A stretch of DNA of 36,387 nt, from the NCBI RefSeq assembly GCF_036388275.1, contig NZ_DASVSF010000017.1, forward strand, positions 1-36,387, in the 5' to 3' direction. Below are positions 34,050 through 36,387 of the stretch, piece by piece. The notes below the pieces were generated by a model. It had not been told where the DNA came from and made no database searches. It was given only the letters and a program-made list of their open reading frames with translations. Each line of letters starts with the position of its first letter. Position 1 is the stretch's first letter. The translations under genes were made by a program, and so were the position numbers. This DNA comes from Longimicrobium sp. (GTDB lineage Bacteria; Gemmatimonadota; Gemmatimonadetes; Longimicrobiales; Longimicrobiaceae).

Positions 34050-36387
34050 TCAGCCGGGCTCGCGAACGAGCTGCGCGAGCCGTGCAAGGGTTTCGGGATC
34101 GAACCGGGCGAGCCGCAGCTCCAGGATCCGTTCGGCGAGCCCCGCGAGCACGGGCTTTTCGAACACGGCGGCCAGTTCGAGCTCCAGGTCCATCTCCTGC
34201 CGCACCCGCGAGACCACCTGCAACGCCAGCAGGGAGTGTCCGCCCAACTCGAAGAAGTGGTCCCACCGGCTCACCTGCTCCACTTTCAGCAGGTCCGTCC
34301 AGATCTCCGCGAGAGCCACCTCGATCTTCCCCACCGGCGCCTCGTACTCCCGCGACGCATACGCGTCTCCCTCCGGGGCCGGCAGCGCCTTGCGGTCCAG
34401 CTTGCCATTCGGCGTGAGCGGCAGCGCGTCCAGCCGCACGTACGCGGCGGGGATCATGTACTCCGGGAGCACGGTGGAGAGGTGCGCCCGCAGCTCCTCC
34501 GCGTCCGCGTCGCCCACCACATACGCCACCAGCCGCACGTCACCCGGCACGTCCTCGCGCGCCATCACCGCTGCCTCACGCACGTCAGCGTGCTCGGCCA
34601 GCCGCGCCTCGATCTCGCCCAACTCTATGCGGAAGCCGCGCACCTTCACCTGGAAGTCGGTGCGGCCCAGGAACTCCATCGTTCCGTCCGGCCGCCACCG
34701 CGCCAGGTCGCCCGTACGGTACAGCCGGCTCCCCGGCTCTCCGCCGAAGGGATCGGCGACAAAACGCTCCGCCGTCTGCTCCGGGCGCCCCAGGTAGCCG
34801 CGGACGACTCCCGCGCCCCCGATGTACAGCTCGCCCGCCACTCCCACCGGCACCGGCTCGCCCACCGCGTCCAGCACGTAGACGCGCGTGTTCGCCACCG
34901 GCCGCCCGATCGGCACCTGCCCGCCGACTAAATCGCCACGGACCGGCTGGGACGTCGACCAGATGGTCGTCTCAGTGGGCCCGTACACGTTCCAGAGCCC
35001 ACCGACACGGCTCCGCAGGGCCGACGCGAGATCCGCCGGAAGCGCTTCGCCACCGCAGAGCGCGCGCATCTCCGGCGCGCCTTCCCACTGCGCGCTCACC
35101 AGCATCCGCCAGGTGGCGGGCGTCGCCTGCATCACCGTGGGCGCGTACGCCCGGATCGCCTCCGCCAGCGCCGCCGGGTCGGCGGCCCGCTCCCGCGGCA
35201 GCACGATGGTCGCCGCGCCGTGCAGAAGGGGAAGGAACATCTCCAGCACGGAGATGTCGAAGGCGTACGTGGTCACCGCCAGCAGGCGATCCGCCGGCTC
35301 CATCCCCACGGTTTCGCGCATCGAGCGGAGAAGGTTGACCACGCCGCGATGCGGAACGGCGACTCCCTTGGGGCGGCCGGTGCTTCCGGAGGTGTAGATC
35401 ACGTACGCCAGGTGCGCCGGCGTCAGTCCCTCCATCGCCGGGTCCGTCGCGGGCTGGTCGGCCCACTCCGGCCTGCCGGCGCCGATCTCCAGCACCGGCA
35501 CGCCCGTGTTCTCGAACCGATCCCGGAAGTGCTTCTGCGTGAGCACCGCCGCGGGCGCGCTGTCCGCCAGCATGTACTCCAGCCGTTCGGCCGGGTGGCC
35601 CGGGTCCAGCGGCACGTATGCCCCGCCCGCCTTCATCACGGCCAGCAGCGCGACGACCATCTCCGCGCTCCGCTCAACGCAGACCGCCACCCGTGCGTCG
35701 GGACCCACGCCCAGCGAGCGGAGGTGGTGCGCCAGCCGGTTCGCCCGTGCGTTCAGCTCCGCGTAGGTGAGCGAGTGATCCTCGAAGACCACCGCCTCCG
35801 CGTTGGGCGTGCGCTCCGCCTGCGCCTGGAAGATCTCGTGGATGCACGACTCGGCCGGGTACTCCGCCGCCGTACGGTTCCACTCCTCCACCACCTGCCG
35901 GCGCTCGTGTTCAGGCAGCAGCGCCAGCCGATCCACCGGCTGCCGCTCGTCCGCCACCATCGCCTCCAGCACGTGGCGGAGGTAGCCGACGTGCCGCTCC
36001 ACCGTCGCCTGATCGAAGAGCGAGGTGGCGTACGTCACGCCTCCCACGATGCGCCCGCCCTGCTCCGACAAGTCCAGCGACAGGTCGAACCTCGCCGCCG
36101 CTTCCGACGCCGAGCCCGAGGCCGATCCCGCCGGTCCCGCCGATCCCACGCCGCCCAGTCTGAGGCCGGGGAGTTCGACCCGGCCATCCGACGTGTTCTG
36201 CCACCCGAGCATCACCTGGACGAGTGGCTCGTGCGCCAGGCTGCGCACCGGCTGCACCACCTCCACCACCTGCTCGAAGGGGATGTCCTGGTTCTGCTGC
36301 GCGCCCAGCGCCCGCTCCCGTACGTGCGCCAGCAGTTCCGCCACGGTGGGCGAGCCCGCGAGATCCACGCGCAGCGCCAGCGTGTTC
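34050..36387 (-). CDS. NRPS gene A, 5'-partial: C(partial)-A-T, predicted glycine module
   Basis: C-terminal end of a non-ribosomal peptide synthetase whose start lies beyond the right edge; the frame is open to the last base, so the first in-window GTG (36368) is internal. It opens at the C5 motif (NTLALR) of a condensation domain, then C6 (QNQDIPFEQVVE). The adenylation domain follows from about 35845, with A3 YTSGSTGRPKG near 35390, FDIS, YGPTETT, YRTGD and NGKLDRK. The carrier domain has FFELGGHSLL, whose Ser (near 34236) takes the phosphopantetheine arm. The pocket code reads DILQLGVIWK, one residue from the classic glycine code DILQLGLIWK. The protein ends after a short helical tail (RLARFDPETLARLAQLVREPG region) that resembles the tails of genes C and D and may be a docking element. 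There is no thioesterase. The stop TGA is at 34052-34050, exactly 100 bp before gene B. The NRPS call is certain and the glycine call is good. Confidence 0.97.
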   Translation of the reverse strand, partial: NTLALRVDLAGSPTVAELLAHVRERALGAQQNQDIPFEQVVEVVQPVRSLAHEPLVQVMLGWQNTSDGRVELPGLRLGGVGSAGPAGSASGSASEAAARFDLSLDLSEQGGRIVGGVTYATSLFDQATVERHVGYLRHVLEAMVADERQPVDRLALLPEHERRQVVEEWNRTAAEYPAESCIHEIFQAQAERTPNAEAVVFEDHSLTYAELNARANRLAHHLRSLGVGPDARVAVCVERSAEMVVALLAVMKAGGAYVPLDPGHPAERLEYMLADSAPAAVLTQKHFRDRFENTGVPVLEIGAGRPEWADQPATDPAMEGLTPAHLAYVIYTSGSTGRPKGVAVPHRGVVNLLRSMRETVGMEPADRLLAVTTYAFDISVLEMFLPLLHGAATIVLPRERAADPAALAEAIRAYAPTVMQATPATWRMLVSAQWEGAPEMRALCGGEALPADLASALRSRVGGLWNVYGPTETTIWSTSQPVRGDLVGGQVPIGRPVANTRVYVLDAVGEPVPVGVAGELYIGGAGVVRGYLGRPEQTAERFVADPFGGEPGSRLYRTGDLARWRPDGTMEFLGRTDFQVKVRGFRIELGEIEARLAEHADVREAAVMAREDVPGDVRLVAYVVGDADAEELRAHLSTVLPEYMIPAAYVRLDALPLTPNGKLDRKALPAPEGDAYASREYEAPVGKIEVALAEIWTDLLKVEQVSRWDHFFELGGHSLLALQVVSRVRQEMDLELELAAVFEKPVLAGLAERILELRLARFDPETLARLAQLVREPG

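Noticed and set aside
33950..34087. Upstream extension of gene B into the end of gene A
   Set aside because: The frame is open, but the extra 46 residues match no domain and are not conserved in gene D. The ATG at 33949 gives the shared MLNxSTAG start.
18806..34417. A stop-free plus-strand frame of about 15.6 kb (5203 codons) antisense to gene B
   Set aside because: The minus-strand genes almost never use TTA, CTA or TCA codons, which keeps the antisense frame open in very GC-rich DNA. Its translation is Arg/His/Pro/Gln-rich and has no domain; the sense frame has complete NRPS motifs.
1..36387. tRNA, rRNA, riboswitch, promoter or terminator elements
   Set aside because: The longest non-coding stretch is 100 bp; none of the four spacers shows a convincing hairpin-plus-T tract, promoter boxes or structured RNA.

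Overview
The whole window is one stretch of a giant non-ribosomal peptide synthetase (NRPS) locus. Everything is coded on the minus strand and transcribed from right to left. GC content is very high, stop-free antisense frames run for kilobases, and the coding density is nearly total. Both ends are open: the rightmost gene lacks its start and the leftmost gene lacks its end. The base composition, the domain wording and an inserted palindrome of 8-bp AGTGCGTG-type units suggest a GC-rich, secondary-metabolite-producing bacterium. A Gemmatimonadota member such as Longimicrobiaceae or a myxobacterium would fit, but this is a low-confidence inference.

Layout in transcription order (gene letters are mine). 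Gene A (36387-34050, 5' partial) is C(partial)-A-T. Gene B (33949-18587, 5120 aa) is dC-A-T followed by four C-A-T modules. Gene C (18540-15211, 1109 aa) is C-A-T. Gene D (15110-6048, 3020 aa) is dC-A-T, C-A-T, C-A-T. Gene E (6002-1, 3' partial) is C-A-T, C-A(partial). 'dC' means a condensation domain that has only its C-terminal half. That makes twelve modules with twelve adenylation domains. No epimerisation, methylation, reductase or thioesterase domain is visible, so chain release must lie to the left of the window.

Reading the ten-residue substrate codes by eye and assuming collinearity, the peptide segment is roughly Gly - Tyr - X(Ser-like) - Gln - X(Ser-like) - Val - Gln - aromatic - Glu - basic? 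- basic? - unknown. Gly, Tyr, Gln, Val and Glu rest on codes I recognise exactly or nearly so. The others are weak.

The most unusual feature is the gene borders. A/B and C/D are separated by exactly 100 bp, those two spacers are near-copies of each other, and the downstream gene starts with a headless condensation domain that has lost the catalytic HHxxxDG half. B/C and D/E are separated by 46 and 45 bp, and the downstream gene starts with a complete condensation domain. The two kinds of border alternate. Inside the genes there are large, almost identical direct repeats: a T-C-A block duplicated 6336 bp apart within gene B, a Gln A domain shared by genes B and C, and an aromatic A domain shared by genes B and D. 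The locus therefore seems to have grown by recent module duplication and conversion. A small palindromic repeat element has also inserted in frame into one A domain of gene D.
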